Program-made: the position numbers and the translations under genes | In this document: one piece after another, positions 35,395-44,652 of the stretch | Numbering within the stretch: position 1 is the stretch's first letter | Layout of the letters: each line of letters starts with the position of its first letter | From: an uncultured Planococcus sp. | GTDB lineage: Bacteria > Bacillota > Bacilli > Bacillales_A > Planococcaceae | DNA length: 64,000 bases | Assembly: GCA_947493585.1 (NCBI GenBank) | Contig: CANLRI010000001.1 | Location: 248,001-312,000, forward strand | Reading direction: 5' to 3' | Notes under the pieces: generated by a model | The model's database searches: none | What the model was told of the DNA's origin: nothing | What the model saw: the letters and a program-made list of their open reading frames with translations, nothing else

Positions 35395-36288
35395 TTAAGC
35401 GGTCGTCATGCCGCCAGTGATGCTGTAGATCTGTCCTGTAACATAGCTGGATTCGATGGAAGCCAGGAAGACATAGACAGAAGCGAGTTCTGCCGGTTGG
35501 CCTGCGCGGCCGATTGGCGTCTCTGGTGTGCCTTTGCCGAATTCAGGAATGTTTTCCTGCGGCTGTCCGCCGGAAATTTGAAGCGCTGTCCAGATTGGGC
35601 CTGGCGCGACTGAGTTGACGCGGATGCCTTTGTCCGCCAATTGTTTGGACAAAGATTTCGTGAAGCCGATAATCGCGAATTTCGTTGCTGAATAATCCAA
35701 CAGCATCGGGCTTGGGTCAAAGCCTTCAACCGAGCTCGTCGTGATGATCGACGCGCCTTCTGGAAGGTACGGAAGCGCCGCTTTCACTGTCCAGTACATC
35801 GAATAAACATTGACTTGGAATGTTTTTTCAAGTTGTTCTGTCGGAAGGTCGGCAATGTCTTTGACGGCTTGCTGCTTGCCGGCAACGAGTGCCAAAATGT
35901 CTAACCCGCCAAGTTCAGTGTTCGCTTTTTCAACCATTTCTTTGTTGAAGGCTTCGTTGCTCAAGTCGCCGGGAATTAAGACGGCTTTGCGGCCTTCTGC
36001 TTCGATCAATTGTTTCACTTCATCGGCATCGGATTGTTCTGCCGGCAAATAGTTGATTGCAACGTCTGCGCCTTCTCTAGCGTAAGCGATGGCAGCAGCG
36101 CGGCCGATTCCGGAATCACCGCCGGTTACTAGCGCTTTGCGGCCTTCAAGCTTGCCTGAGCCTTTATACGTTTTTTCGCCGCAGTCCGGCACAGGAGTCA
36201 TTTGGTTTTGTACGCCAGGGGCTTCCTGGTATTGTTTCGGAAAATCTTCCGTCGTATATTGTGTTCTAGGATTTTGGATATTCGCCAT
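35395..36288 (-). CDS. SDR-family oxidoreductase with N-terminal extension (YhdF/YhxC-like)
   Basis: The 297-aa protein has an N-terminal tail of about 45 residues ([19 protein letters not shown]) found in the YhdF/YhxC/GS39-type dehydrogenases of Bacillus, several of which belong to the general stress response. The SDR core has [11 protein letters not shown] (about 54), the usual NNAG motif replaced by LALVAG (about 132), S in TTSSVEG and YSATKFA. Loss of NNAG is common in this subgroup. The reaction is unknown. A GAGGAGAG site precedes ATG 36288. Single gene. Confidence 0.88.
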   Translation of the reverse strand: MANIQNPRTQYTTEDFPKQYQEAPGVQNQMTPVPDCGEKTYKGSGKLEGRKALVTGGDSGIGRAAAIAYAREGADVAINYLPAEQSDADEVKQLIEAEGRKAVLIPGDLSNEAFNKEMVEKANTELGGLDILALVAGKQQAVKDIADLPTEQLEKTFQVNVYSMYWTVKAALPYLPEGASIITTSSVEGFDPSPMLLDYSATKFAIIGFTKSLSKQLADKGIRVNSVAPGPIWTALQISGGQPQENIPEFGKGTPETPIGRAGQPAELASVYVFLASIESSYVTGQIYSITGGMTTA

Positions 36289-36491
36289 TTCAATCTCTCC
36301 TCAGGATGGTAATAGTTGGTTTCTACCTTTATCTACCACCTGAAACTAGAGTGAAACCTCTTTTGGAAATGTAAGTGTTCCATCGAAAAAGCTTTTGAAA
36401 ACGGATTGATGCTAGCATGCAGCGAAAAGTTATTTTCAACTTATTTCCAAATGGTAAACTGGCTATATGAGAATCTAAGGGGGATGAAAAG

Positions 36492-36977
36492 ATGAATCCA
36501 GACTTGAAGAAAGCAATCGGGCTAAGAGCTGCGGGCAAGCAAGAAGAATCAAATCAATTGCTGATGCAACTGGCACAGCAATTCCCCGAACACCCACAAA
36601 TCAATTACCAGTGCGCTTGGAGCTTTGATTTGCTTGGAGAAGAAGAAAAGGCGGTTCCCTATTACGAAAAAGCTATCCAACTCGGGCTTGAAAAAGAGGA
36701 TTTAGAAGGCGCAATGCTGAGGCTAGGCAGCACTTACCGGACCTTAGGGGAATACGAAAAATCAAGAAGTACTTTTATAAAAGGAATAGAACTTTTTCCA
36801 TCCAATCAGGCATTGAAAGTCTTTTTGGCAATGACTTTGTATAACTTAGCAGAACATCAGCAAGCAATGGAAATATTGCTCAAGTGTTTAGCGGAAACTT
36901 CTGCTGATAAAAACATTTCAACTTATAAGAAGGCAATTGAATTCTATGCGGATAAATTGAATGAAACATGGATCTAA
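36492..36977 (+). CDS. Tetratricopeptide repeat protein
   Basis: The 161-aa cytoplasmic protein consists of about three to four TPR units: AGKQEESNQLLMQLAQQFPEHP, LGEEEKAVPYYEKAIQLG, LGEYEKSRSTFIKGIELFP and AEHQQAMEILLKCLAE. TPR proteins are binding scaffolds; the partner is unknown. GGGGGATG precedes the start. It is 18 bases upstream of the MerR gene and probably co-transcribed. Confidence 0.85.
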   Translation: MNPDLKKAIGLRAAGKQEESNQLLMQLAQQFPEHPQINYQCAWSFDLLGEEEKAVPYYEKAIQLGLEKEDLEGAMLRLGSTYRTLGEYEKSRSTFIKGIELFPSNQALKVFLAMTLYNLAEHQQAMEILLKCLAETSADKNISTYKKAIEFYADKLNETWI

Positions 36978-36995
36978 ATTAAAGGGAGTGGCGAT

Positions 36996-37739
36996 TTGGC
37001 ACATCGTATGGTGAAAGAATACTTAACGACTGGAGAATTATCTAAGCGATTGAATGTATCTGTCCGGACCATACGTTATTACGATCAAATCGGATTGGTT
37101 GAGCCTTCGAGAAAAGAGGCGGGCGGAAAGCGCTGCTATTCCGCAGAAGATATTTTGAAGCTACAAAAGATCCTGCTGCTCAAGTCGCTGAATTTATCGC
37201 TGGAAGACAGCCGCAGCATTTTGGCAGAGCAATCGATCGATTCGATTTTGGCTGTCCATAAATCTTTGTTAATGAATGAAATCGACCAGCTTCAACATTC
37301 ATTAAAGCACACCCAGTCTTTACTCAACCTATTGGAGTTGGAAGAGACAATTCATTGGGAAGACCTCATTTCGCTGGTTGCTGGGCCGCGGAATGAAAAA
37401 AATTGGAGCCATTATTTTTCATCACAGCAACAAGAGGTCTTGGAGAAGCGTTTGCCTAAACTTGAAAGCGGCGACTTGGCGACCAAAAAGTGGATAAACA
37501 TCATCAAAAGAATTGAACTGTGCTTGGACAAAGGGATTTCTCCCTCTTCAAAAGAGGGGCAATTGATTTTAGCTGACGTTGATATTTTATCGGCAGAAAC
37601 ATTCGGCAATGATCCCAAATTGGCAGAAGCTTTTTGGGAAGCCAGGAAATCTGCGCAAGCTTCCGAAGATCTCGGGCTGTACGCCATCAATCCAGCCGTA
37701 ATTGAATTCCTCGAATTGGCGGACAAGGCTAAGCGGTAG
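36996..37739 (+). CDS. MerR-family transcriptional regulator
   Basis: The 247-aa protein has an N-terminal MerR helix-turn-helix (YLTTGELSKRLNVSVRTIRYYDQIGLVEPSRKEAGGKRCYSAEDILKLQ), a dimerisation helix (about 75-115) and a long helical C-terminal domain as in multidrug-type effector regulators. TTG 36996 is used, 7 bases after AAGGGAG; ATG 37008 is possible. It converges with the CPBP protease gene and overlaps its end by 11 bases. Ligand and targets are unknown. Confidence 0.88.
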   Translation: MAHRMVKEYLTTGELSKRLNVSVRTIRYYDQIGLVEPSRKEAGGKRCYSAEDILKLQKILLLKSLNLSLEDSRSILAEQSIDSILAVHKSLLMNEIDQLQHSLKHTQSLLNLLELEETIHWEDLISLVAGPRNEKNWSHYFSSQQQEVLEKRLPKLESGDLATKKWINIIKRIELCLDKGISPSSKEGQLILADVDILSAETFGNDPKLAEAFWEARKSAQASEDLGLYAINPAVIEFLELADKAKR

Positions 37740-38427
37740 CGGTGAGGATTACAGCAATACCATTGAAAAGTCCGTGCATCAAGATACATGGAAGGACAGA
37801 ACCTGTTTTTTGATAGATCCATGCAAAAATAAGGCCAGAAACAAAGTTCACCGGAAGTGTATTGAAAGTTGGGATATGCACCAAAGTAAATATGAAAGCA
37901 CTCAGCAGCATGCCTGCTCCTATGCCATAACGGCTGCTGAAAAAACGGTACAGAAAGCCGCGGTAGAAAATTTCTTCGTAAATGGGCGAAATGACAGCGG
38001 CAGAGATAAATCCGATGAAGAAATTTAAGAGTGTCAATTGTGATTGCAGGCTGTCGGTTTTGCTGTTGTCGGTTCCAACGCCAAATTCCGACATGATAAT
38101 TACTAAAACGATGCTCACAACAATCAATGCAATCGTCCAAACCACAATCCGCTTCCAGTGTCCGGATGAGAAACCTTGTACACCTACCGCTTTCCAAGAC
38201 TGTCCATTTGGCTTAAGTACGATTAAATAAAGAGCAGCCATAAAGATAATGGACATGACTAAGCCAGTCATCGTACCTGCATGCAATTCATTGCCGAAAA
38301 AGTTCACGAGGTAATGATATAAGCTGTATTCCACAAAAATTGGTACAGCTACCAATACAACGGTCAATAAGTAAATTAATTCTTTCCAACTCCACATTTC
38401 CTTGCTTCCAAAAAAGGCTGTCGTCAT
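37729..38427 (-). CDS. CPBP-family intramembrane metalloprotease
   Basis: The 232-aa membrane protein has about seven hydrophobic segments and the CPBP (Abi/CAAX) motifs: EEIFYRGFLYRFF (E-E-x3-R), FTLVHIP and LMHGLFNG, which carry the Glu and His metal ligands. Bacterial members cleave membrane peptides or act in bacteriocin self-immunity. ATG 38427 is preferred, 8 bases after AGGAG. Its 3' end overlaps the MerR gene in the opposite direction. Confidence 0.88.
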   Translation of the reverse strand: MTTAFFGSKEMWSWKELIYLLTVVLVAVPIFVEYSLYHYLVNFFGNELHAGTMTGLVMSIIFMAALYLIVLKPNGQSWKAVGVQGFSSGHWKRIVVWTIALIVVSIVLVIIMSEFGVGTDNSKTDSLQSQLTLLNFFIGFISAAVISPIYEEIFYRGFLYRFFSSRYGIGAGMLLSAFIFTLVHIPTFNTLPVNFVSGLIFAWIYQKTGSVLPCILMHGLFNGIAVILTATA

Positions 38428-38668
38428 TTTCATCACTCCTGTTTGATTAGCTATTTCAAACATAGATGGTGACGCAAGGTAACCTGCAAGCTATTTTAGT
38501 GAAAAACTTTTTAAAAAAGATGTGAAGCGACGGTTCTGTGTCACAGCGGTAGAGCCCGGGAATGAAATGAGACCCCCATATATGTTATAAAGAAACAGGC
38601 AAATACCTATTGGCTGCGCCGCTTGGAGTTTATTGAATGCAGCGCAAGAAAGTGAAAGGAATGATTTT

Positions 38669-39520
38669 TTGTTTGATTTCATTGATATTGACTGGGGGAA
38701 TCTATTAGTTGAGGCGGGAATTATTGCCGCTCAAGTCATCGGAATTTTAATCGCATTTGCGATTGTCCGGGCGATCGGGAAAAAATTGATCAACCGTTCG
38801 TTTGACCGCTTGACGAAAAAAGGCGATGTGACCAATGGCCGCGCATTGACGCTTCGCGCGTTGTCGGAAAACGTCTTCTCGTATGCTTTGATCTTTATTT
38901 TGGTTGCGACTTTGTTCAATATATTCGGACTGTCCGTCGCCAGCCTTATAGCCGGCGCAGGAATTGTCGGCCTAGCGATCGGTTTTGGCGCACAAGGCCT
39001 CGTCAGCGACGTGGTCACCGGCTTCTTCCTATTGCTGGAGAAACAGATTGACGTGAACGATTATGTAACGGTTGGAGCCATTGACGGCGTGGTCGAATCA
39101 GTCGGGTTGCGGACGACGCAAATCCGCAGTTTCGACGGTACCTTGAATTTCATTCCGAACCGGGATATTACGACTGTCAGCAACCATTCACGCGGGAATA
39201 TGCGTGCACTCGTGGATATTGGCGTATCGTATGACGAAAACATCGACGAAGCGATGGCCGTGCTGAAAACAGTATGCGAAAAAGTCGCGAAAGACAATGC
39301 TGCCATCGTTGAAGGGCCGGATGTGATCGGCGTGCAGGCGTTCGGGGCATCGGATGTCACGTTGCGCATCATTGCCAAAGCGAAAAGCGGGGAACAATGG
39401 GGAGTCGAGCGCGAGCTGCGCAAATCCATCAAAGAAGCACTGGATGCCCATGATATCGAGATCCCTTTCCCACATCAGGTGACGATTCACAAAGGCTTGG
39501 AGAATCCCGTCCAGACCTAA
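38669..39520 (+). CDS. MscS-type small-conductance mechanosensitive channel
   Basis: The 283-aa protein has three N-terminal membrane segments (about 15-33, 60-80, 85-105). The third contains the pore helix GIVGLAIGFGAQGLVSDVVTGFFLLLEKQ. A cytoplasmic beta/alpha vestibule follows (VGLRTTQIRSFDGTLNFIPN). It opens under membrane tension to release osmolytes. TTG 38669 is preferred, 8 bases after AAAGGA; the upstream ATG 38633 frame includes that site. Size fits the YkuT-type channels of Bacillus. Single gene with terminator at 39541. Confidence 0.92.
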   Translation: MFDFIDIDWGNLLVEAGIIAAQVIGILIAFAIVRAIGKKLINRSFDRLTKKGDVTNGRALTLRALSENVFSYALIFILVATLFNIFGLSVASLIAGAGIVGLAIGFGAQGLVSDVVTGFFLLLEKQIDVNDYVTVGAIDGVVESVGLRTTQIRSFDGTLNFIPNRDITTVSNHSRGNMRALVDIGVSYDENIDEAMAVLKTVCEKVAKDNAAIVEGPDVIGVQAFGASDVTLRIIAKAKSGEQWGVERELRKSIKEALDAHDIEIPFPHQVTIHKGLENPVQT

Positions 39521-39540
39521 CAAAATAGTTGAAAAGAAGA

Positions 39541-39575
39541 AGATCGGCGCCATTGAACGGCGCTGATCTTTTTTG
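39541..39575 (+). terminator. Terminator after the mscS-type gene
   Basis: AGATCGGCGCC pairs with GGCGCTGATCT with one G-T mismatch; six T follow. Confidence 0.88.
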
Positions 39576-39684
39576 TGCAAAGCATAAATTGTAATAGCTC
39601 ATTAAATTATATTAATATTGTAATGAATATAGGGTTTCTTTTCTCTTCTTATGGGTATTTTGAATAAGAAGAGAGAGGTGCTAA

Positions 39685-39981
39685 ATGACTACGGATGGAC
39701 CATTGTTGGAAAGACTGAAGTTTCGTGACAAAACCGCCTTGGAATTAATATATGATGAATACTATTTATTGCTATGGAAAGCCTGTTGCAGGGAATTTGA
39801 CAGCCAAGCGGATTGCGAGCGCATCTTAACGGAAGTTTTTCGGCAACTGTGGGAACATCCACATCAATTTAGCGGTAATAAACGATTATTGTTTTATTTA
39901 ATTGAATGCACAAACAAAAAAATAGTAGCTAAAAAAAGAGAGCGGCAATGTCCCTTTCTAGACGAAAAGACGTGCAGTTGA
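39685..39981 (+). CDS. Sigma-70 region-2-like protein lacking region 4
   Basis: The 98-aa protein matches the region 2 layout of ECF sigma factors: LERLKFRDKTALELIYDEYYLLLWKAC, then ADCERILTEVFRQLWEHPHQF, then a region 2.4-like helix (KRLLFYLIECTNKKIVAKKRER). It stops after this, so the -35-binding region 4 is missing; the tail is Cys-rich (CPFLDEKTCS). It could be a truncated sigma factor, a helper with a separate region 4 protein, or a decoy for core polymerase. GAGAGAGGTG precedes the ATG. Flanked by terminators on both sides, so it has its own transcript. Confidence 0.65.
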   Translation: MTTDGPLLERLKFRDKTALELIYDEYYLLLWKACCREFDSQADCERILTEVFRQLWEHPHQFSGNKRLLFYLIECTNKKIVAKKRERQCPFLDEKTCS

Positions 39982-40044
39982 CTGCACTGCAGACAAGATA
40001 TAAAGAAAGAACTTACCAGAATAAATAACCGTCAATCCCCATTA

Positions 40045-40087
40045 GGCTCTTAACCTTTAATTATGTAAAAGGTTAAGAGCCTTTTTA
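40045..40087 (+). terminator. Terminator after the sigma-region-2 gene
   Basis: GGCTCTTAACCTTT pairs with AAAGGTTAAGAGCC; five T follow. Confidence 0.9.
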
Positions 40088-40140
40088 AGCTGAAAGATAG
40101 GGCATAGAAGGTAATAAGCATTCTATTGTTAATATATTGA

Positions 40141-40266
40141 CAACGCCCTTTAACAAATGTAGATTTTAGACAATTGGCTATTGAGATCGATACTCTCTAT
40201 GGGGACCATACGGAATTGATTGAAGATACATTCTCGATATTACAAGATTTTAGTGGATCTTTTTAG
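40141..40266 (+). pseudogene. Possible gene remnant
   Basis: An open frame of 41 codons reads QLAIEIDTLYGDHTELIEDTF and a short end DFSGSF before TAG 40264. It has good coding character but no ATG and no ribosome site, and it begins right after a stop. It could be the C-terminal remnant of a lost gene. The family is not recognised. Confidence 0.35.
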
Positions 40267-40289
40267 AGCTACAGAAATGGGAAAATGAC

Positions 40290-40946
40290 TTGAAAAAGCA
40301 ATTTATCGTGATTGGGCTTGGCCGTTTTGGCAGCAGCATTTGCAAAGAGCTGTTCAAGCTGGGACATGATGTCATGGCAATCGATTCATCGCCGGAACGC
40401 GTCGACATGATGAGGAATTTTTCTTCCCATGCGGCTGTCGCAAATGCGACCGATGAAGCAAGCTTGAAGGAGCTCGGGGTGCGCAATTTTGAACACGCAG
40501 TCGTGGCGATCGGCGAGAATATGCAGACGAGTGTATTATGTACATTGATGCTGAAGGAAATCGGTGTTCCGCTTGTATGGGTTAAAGCGAAAGACCTGCA
40601 ACATCAGATGATCCTTGAGAAAGTCGGGGCGGACCGCGTTATCCAGCCGGAAAAAGAAATGGGCATCCGCATCGCACATCACATGGATTCGGAGAAAGTC
40701 GTAGATTATATCGACCTATCGGAAGACTATAGCATCGTGGAGTTGGTGGCTTCCGAGAAACTGATGAACCAAAGCTTGCTGGAGCTGGATATCCGCGCGA
40801 GATATGGGTGCACTATTCTTGCGATCAAGCGAGGGGACAAAGTAAACGTCGCGCCGATGCCGGACGATCAAGTGAAGTTGGACGATGTGCTTGTCGCCAT
40901 GGGACATCGCAATGATTTAAAACGGTTCGAGGCAAAAGGAATTTAG
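40290..40946 (+). CDS. Ktr potassium uptake regulatory subunit (KtrA/KtrC type)
   Basis: The 218-aa cytoplasmic protein has an RCK_N domain with Rossmann motif GLGRFGSSICKEL (9-21) and the acidic D-x-S after strand 2 (AIDSSPERV) for NAD(H)/ATP, and an RCK_C domain (from about 135) that in this family binds c-di-AMP. It forms an octameric ring gating KtrB or KtrD. The membrane subunit in this window is the KtrB-like protein at 49008-50339, about 8 kb away. So the gene is of the unlinked KtrC type by position. TTG 40290 is the start; the ribosome site is weak. Confidence 0.92.
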   Translation: MKKQFIVIGLGRFGSSICKELFKLGHDVMAIDSSPERVDMMRNFSSHAAVANATDEASLKELGVRNFEHAVVAIGENMQTSVLCTLMLKEIGVPLVWVKAKDLQHQMILEKVGADRVIQPEKEMGIRIAHHMDSEKVVDYIDLSEDYSIVELVASEKLMNQSLLELDIRARYGCTILAIKRGDKVNVAPMPDDQVKLDDVLVAMGHRNDLKRFEAKGI

Positions 40947-40975
40947 TTTATAGTGATTTCCGTTGAACTTATTAA

Positions 40976-41009
40976 GAGGCAAACTTCGATCAAAGTTTGC
41001 CTCTTTTGT
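40976..41009 (+). terminator. Terminator after the ktrA/C gene
   Basis: GAGGCAAACTT pairs with AAGTTTGCCTC; TTTT follows. Confidence 0.88.
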
Positions 41010-41108
41010 TTTGAATAAATTCTTTTGTAGAAGGAAAAGGGATGGCGAAGCGGAATAGAGTAACGAAGATAATCGAATTAGAAGGTGAGAAGAACAGGAG
41101 GAAGCATT

Positions 41109-41666
41109 ATGGCAAAAGTCTGTTTTGGAATGGTCACCTCGCTCGATGGGTTCGTCAGCGACCGGAATGGAAAACTCGACAAGCTTTACAAAAGCTTCAA
41201 GCCTAATGATGAAATCAATGAAGTGATGGCCAACACAGGAGCGGTGGTGATGGGCCGCCGGACTTACGACATGACGGACGACCCGGATGCCTATGCCGAC
41301 AATTATGAGTTCCAAGTGCCTATTTTTGTCCTAACGCATCGTCCGCCGGCTAAGCATCCGAAAGAAAATGACGATTTGACCATCACCTTTGTGACGGACG
41401 GCATCGAATCCGCTGTCCTTATGGCCAAAGCCGCCGCAGGGGAGCGAGATGTCGTCATACTCGGTGCCGATGCCGGCCAGCAAGCATTGCGTGCGGATCT
41501 GGTGGACGAATTGCAAATCGCCATCGCTCCGTTGCTGCTCGGGACAGGAACCTGCATGTTCGAGCACTTGGAAGACATGGAGATTCACTTGGAAAAAACT
41601 CGGACGATTGAAACAGATGAGCAAGTCGAGGTTTATTACAAAGTAAGCAGGCAGGGGACGGCTTGA
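41109..41666 (+). CDS. Dihydrofolate-reductase-like family protein (RibD C-terminal type)
   Basis: The 185-aa protein has the RibD_C/DHFR-like fold: VCFGMVTSLDGFVSDRNG at the start, GAVVMGRRTYDM (about 50), VFVLTHRP, DVVILGADAGQQAL as the NADPH-binding stretch and IAIAPLLLGTGTCMF near the end. These stand-alone proteins (YyaP/YwjB type) are putative NADPH reductases of unknown substrate. ATG 41109 follows AGGAGG by 6 bases. The AraC-type gene follows 119 bases downstream on the same strand. Confidence 0.88.
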   Translation: MAKVCFGMVTSLDGFVSDRNGKLDKLYKSFKPNDEINEVMANTGAVVMGRRTYDMTDDPDAYADNYEFQVPIFVLTHRPPAKHPKENDDLTITFVTDGIESAVLMAKAAAGERDVVILGADAGQQALRADLVDELQIAIAPLLLGTGTCMFEHLEDMEIHLEKTRTIETDEQVEVYYKVSRQGTA

Positions 41667-41785
41667 AGAGTTCTGAAAGCTTGGTATCAGTCGGAAGCTC
41701 GCAGACAAAAGCTGTCCAAACAGCGCATAAAATGACAGGAAATCAAGCCACGGCCCAGTTATTATTCAAGTAAGGAGTTGAGAGC

Positions 41786-42643
41786 ATGGCTTTGGCGCAG
41801 TCTTTGCAAAAAGCGATCGACTATATGGAGGAGAATTTGCTGAATGAGATATCCATCGAAGCCATCGCAAAACAGGCAAGTGTCTCTCCGTTTCATTTTC
41901 AACGTATGTTCTTGATCATGACCGACATCTCCGTCGGGGAATACCTGCGTCGCCGCCGTCTGACATTGGCCGCCCAACAATTGCTCAACACCAATCAGAA
42001 AATCATCGATATCGCGTATCGCTACGGTTACGAATCACCGGAGGCATTCACGAAAGCGTTCCGCAAGCAGCACGGGCTCAGTCCGAGTGAAGCGCGAAAA
42101 GGGAAGGGAACATTGCAGTCGCATAACCGTTTAATGATTCAAGTAAACTTGAAAGGAGCCAGTCCAATGAACTACCAAATCGTTGAAAGAGATGCGTTTC
42201 AAGTCATTGGGGTCAAACGGGAATGCCCGTGTAGCGAGACCGGTGAAGTGAACGGAGTTGCTGAATTTTGGATGGAGGCCAATGCTGATGGAACATCTGC
42301 TAAATTGGCGGAACTAATGAACAGTGAAATCAAAGGTTTGCTCGGAATCACTGATAATTATAACGAAGAGAAGGATACGGTCGACTACTGGATTGCAGTG
42401 GAACATGCCGGTAGCGTGCCAGCTGATTTTCATGCATTCATAGTGCCGAAATCCAAATGGGCGATTTTTGAAGTGCGAGGATCTGCCCCGATTGCAATGC
42501 CCGAAGCCTGGAACCAGATTTACACCGATTGGATTCCGTCTAACGGCTATGAAGTAGCTGATATTCCAGCTATTGAAGCTTACACGGATCCCGATTCATA
42601 TAAAGACGATTCATCCAACCAAATTTGGCTGGCGGTGAAATAG
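41786..42643 (+). CDS. AraC-family regulator with GyrI-like effector domain
   Basis: The 285-aa protein has two N-terminal AraC helix-turn-helix units (about 8-105: SIEAIAKQASVSPFHFQRMF and IIDIAYRYGYESPEAFTKAFRKQHGLSPSE) and a C-terminal GyrI-like ligand domain (about 128-285: QIVERDAFQVIGVKRECPC, WAIFEVRGSAP, YTDWIPSNGYEV). This is the layout of Rob and of several Bacillales multidrug-responsive regulators that bind hydrophobic compounds. AAGGAG precedes ATG 41786. Targets are unknown. Confidence 0.92.
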   Translation: MALAQSLQKAIDYMEENLLNEISIEAIAKQASVSPFHFQRMFLIMTDISVGEYLRRRRLTLAAQQLLNTNQKIIDIAYRYGYESPEAFTKAFRKQHGLSPSEARKGKGTLQSHNRLMIQVNLKGASPMNYQIVERDAFQVIGVKRECPCSETGEVNGVAEFWMEANADGTSAKLAELMNSEIKGLLGITDNYNEEKDTVDYWIAVEHAGSVPADFHAFIVPKSKWAIFEVRGSAPIAMPEAWNQIYTDWIPSNGYEVADIPAIEAYTDPDSYKDDSSNQIWLAVK

Positions 42644-42749
42644 CATAGTGGATTCGGCCCCGCACAAGTAAAGACTTTAAAAGATTACGTATGGTGAGTG
42701 TTTGGATAACGCTTGCTTGGCCACTAGATTCCCAATAAAACCATTATTT

Positions 42750-42788
42750 AAAAGACCGTAAATGAAGTTCAGTTTCCGGTCTTTTTTA
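42750..42788 (+). terminator. Terminator after the AraC-family gene
   Basis: AAAGACCG pairs with CGGTCTTT (with an unpaired loop of about 20 bases), and T-run follows. Confidence 0.7.
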
Positions 42789-42931
42789 AATGCAGAGAAT
42801 AAATAGGCATACCGGGGAAGTTTCTGACTTCACGATGGGAGTCTAAAACATGCTTTATGTTCTCATTTCCTGTCAGTTCCAATTTCCATTAGAATGAAGG
42901 AAACAAGAGGGACGAAAGGAAGTGCGCGGAA

Positions 42932-43615
42932 ATGGACATGAAGATTTTCATCGTGGAAGACGATCAGGCGATTTTTCAATCCTTGAAGGAAGGATTAGGC
43001 AGATGGGGGATGCAAGTGGTCGGTCCCGATTCTTTCGACGATGTCCTGGGCAGTTTCATGACTGAGAAGCCGCAATTGGTCATCATGGACATCCAGTTGC
43101 CGGTGTATGACGGCTTTCACTGGTGCCGTGAAATTCGGGCGGTTTCAAAAGTGCCGATCATTTTCCTGTCTTCACGCGACCATCCGATGGACATGGTCAT
43201 GGCGATGCAGATGGGGGCAGATGATTATGTCCAGAAGCCATTTCACTCTGATGTGCTATTGGCGAAAATCCAGGCGACTTTGAGGCGGGTGTATTCATAC
43301 GGAGAAGAAACTTCAGATGTATTGGAATGGAACGGGGCCATGATTGATTTGAAGCGGGGTATCATCCGGCTGGGCGGCAAGGAGGCAGAGCTGACGAAAA
43401 ACGAATTTTTCATTTTGACCGTGCTTGTCGAAGCGAAAGACGAGATTGTTTCCCGCGATGAGATTATCCGCAAACTATGGGACGACGAACGGTTCGTCAA
43501 TGACAATACCTTGACCGTCAACGTCACGCGGCTGCGCCAAAAGCTGGCAGATTTGGGGCTTGGCGATGCTATTTTGACGAAAAAAGGCTTGGGCTACGTG
43601 GCCGTCACTTTGTAG
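42932..43615 (+). CDS. bceR: BceR-like response regulator
   Basis: The 227-aa OmpR-family regulator has a receiver domain with acidic E9/D10/D11, phospho-acceptor in VIMDIQLPVYDG and K in VQKPFH, and a winged-helix output domain (about 130-225: NEFFILTVLVEAKDEIVSRDEIIRKLW, DNTLTVNVTRLRQKL). The NDNTLTVNV sequence is characteristic of the BceR subgroup. It is followed 14 bases later by the kinase and then the ABC transporter, the standard antimicrobial peptide resistance module. It should activate the bceAB-like genes through the site at 44649-44664. Confidence 0.93.
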   Translation: MDMKIFIVEDDQAIFQSLKEGLGRWGMQVVGPDSFDDVLGSFMTEKPQLVIMDIQLPVYDGFHWCREIRAVSKVPIIFLSSRDHPMDMVMAMQMGADDYVQKPFHSDVLLAKIQATLRRVYSYGEETSDVLEWNGAMIDLKRGIIRLGGKEAELTKNEFFILTVLVEAKDEIVSRDEIIRKLWDDERFVNDNTLTVNVTRLRQKLADLGLGDAILTKKGLGYVAVTL

Positions 43616-43629
43616 AAACGAGGGATTCG

Positions 43630-44652
43630 ATGTTTTGGGCTTATGTGAACGATATGAAAAGCTGGATCTTCTTTTTCGTCGCCGCTTTGGCCGCGGCCGA
43701 TTTATTGCTGTGGCTTGACGCCGGCCTTGCGGTGGAATTTTCTTCGCTTCTGTATATGAATGCGTTGCTGCTGATCGCGCTCGCAGTGTTTATCATTTGG
43801 CGCTTTCGGAGAGAAACGGCGTATGTCCGGGAAATGACGCGTCTTGAAGGGGAGCCGGCAGCCGATTGGCAGGAATTATTGCCGGAAGCGAAATTCAAGC
43901 GCGACGAGCAGATGAACGAAGTGCTGCAGGCAGCCGCCGCATCACTGGCTGCCCAATTAAATGAATTGCGCCAGCAGAACCTCATTCAAGGTGATTACAC
44001 TGCTGCTTGGGTACACGAAGCGAAAGCGCCGCTGACAGCGATCCGCCTGTTGATCGACTCGAACCGCTCGGCTCCCGGCATGCAGCGGATTGAAGCAGAA
44101 TGGCTGCGCCTGTACTTGCTGGTCGACCAACAATTATACATATCGCGGCTGTCTTCTCTAGAAGTCGATTATGCAGTGGATAAGGTGATGTTAAAAGACA
44201 TAGTGGCTCCTGAAGTCCGTGAATTGATGGCATGGTGCAGGGAGAAACAGTTAGAAATTGAATTAGAGGGCCTGGATGTACCCGTCATGAGCGATAAGAA
44301 ATGGGGGCGTTTCGTCTTGCGCCAAATTCTATCGAATGCAGTAAAGTACAGCCCGGAAGGCGGCACGATCCATATTTCTGCGCGCACAGACAGTACGGGC
44401 CACCGCATTCTGTCGGTTCAAGACGAAGGGGCGGGAATACCGAATCACGACTTGCCGCGTATTTTTGATAAAGGCTTTACGGGCGGGACAGGCCGTCTCC
44501 ATAATGCAGCGACGGGTCTTGGGCTTTATTTGGCGAAAACGGTGTCGGATAAAATCGGCATCACGCTTTCGGCAAGTTCCCGGACAGGGCATGGGACCAC
44601 GATGGAAATCGCGTTCCCGCTGGAAAACGACTTTGACCATATCCGTAAGTGA
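43630..44652 (+). CDS. bceS: BceS-like intramembrane-sensing histidine kinase
   Basis: The 340-aa kinase has two N-terminal membrane segments (about 11-30 and 38-57) with almost no extracytoplasmic loop, the intramembrane-sensing type. The phospho-acceptor is H129 in WVHEAKAPLTA, and the ATPase domain has SNAVKYSPEGG, DEGAGIP and ATGLGLYLAK. Such kinases detect peptide antibiotics only through the BceAB transporter. The stop codon lies inside the candidate BceR operator. Subgroup assignment is firm from sequence and neighbourhood; the peptide sensed is unknown. Confidence 0.93.
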   Translation: MFWAYVNDMKSWIFFFVAALAAADLLLWLDAGLAVEFSSLLYMNALLLIALAVFIIWRFRRETAYVREMTRLEGEPAADWQELLPEAKFKRDEQMNEVLQAAAASLAAQLNELRQQNLIQGDYTAAWVHEAKAPLTAIRLLIDSNRSAPGMQRIEAEWLRLYLLVDQQLYISRLSSLEVDYAVDKVMLKDIVAPEVRELMAWCREKQLEIELEGLDVPVMSDKKWGRFVLRQILSNAVKYSPEGGTIHISARTDSTGHRILSVQDEGAGIPNHDLPRIFDKGFTGGTGRLHNAATGLGLYLAKTVSDKIGITLSASSRTGHGTTMEIAFPLENDFDHIRK

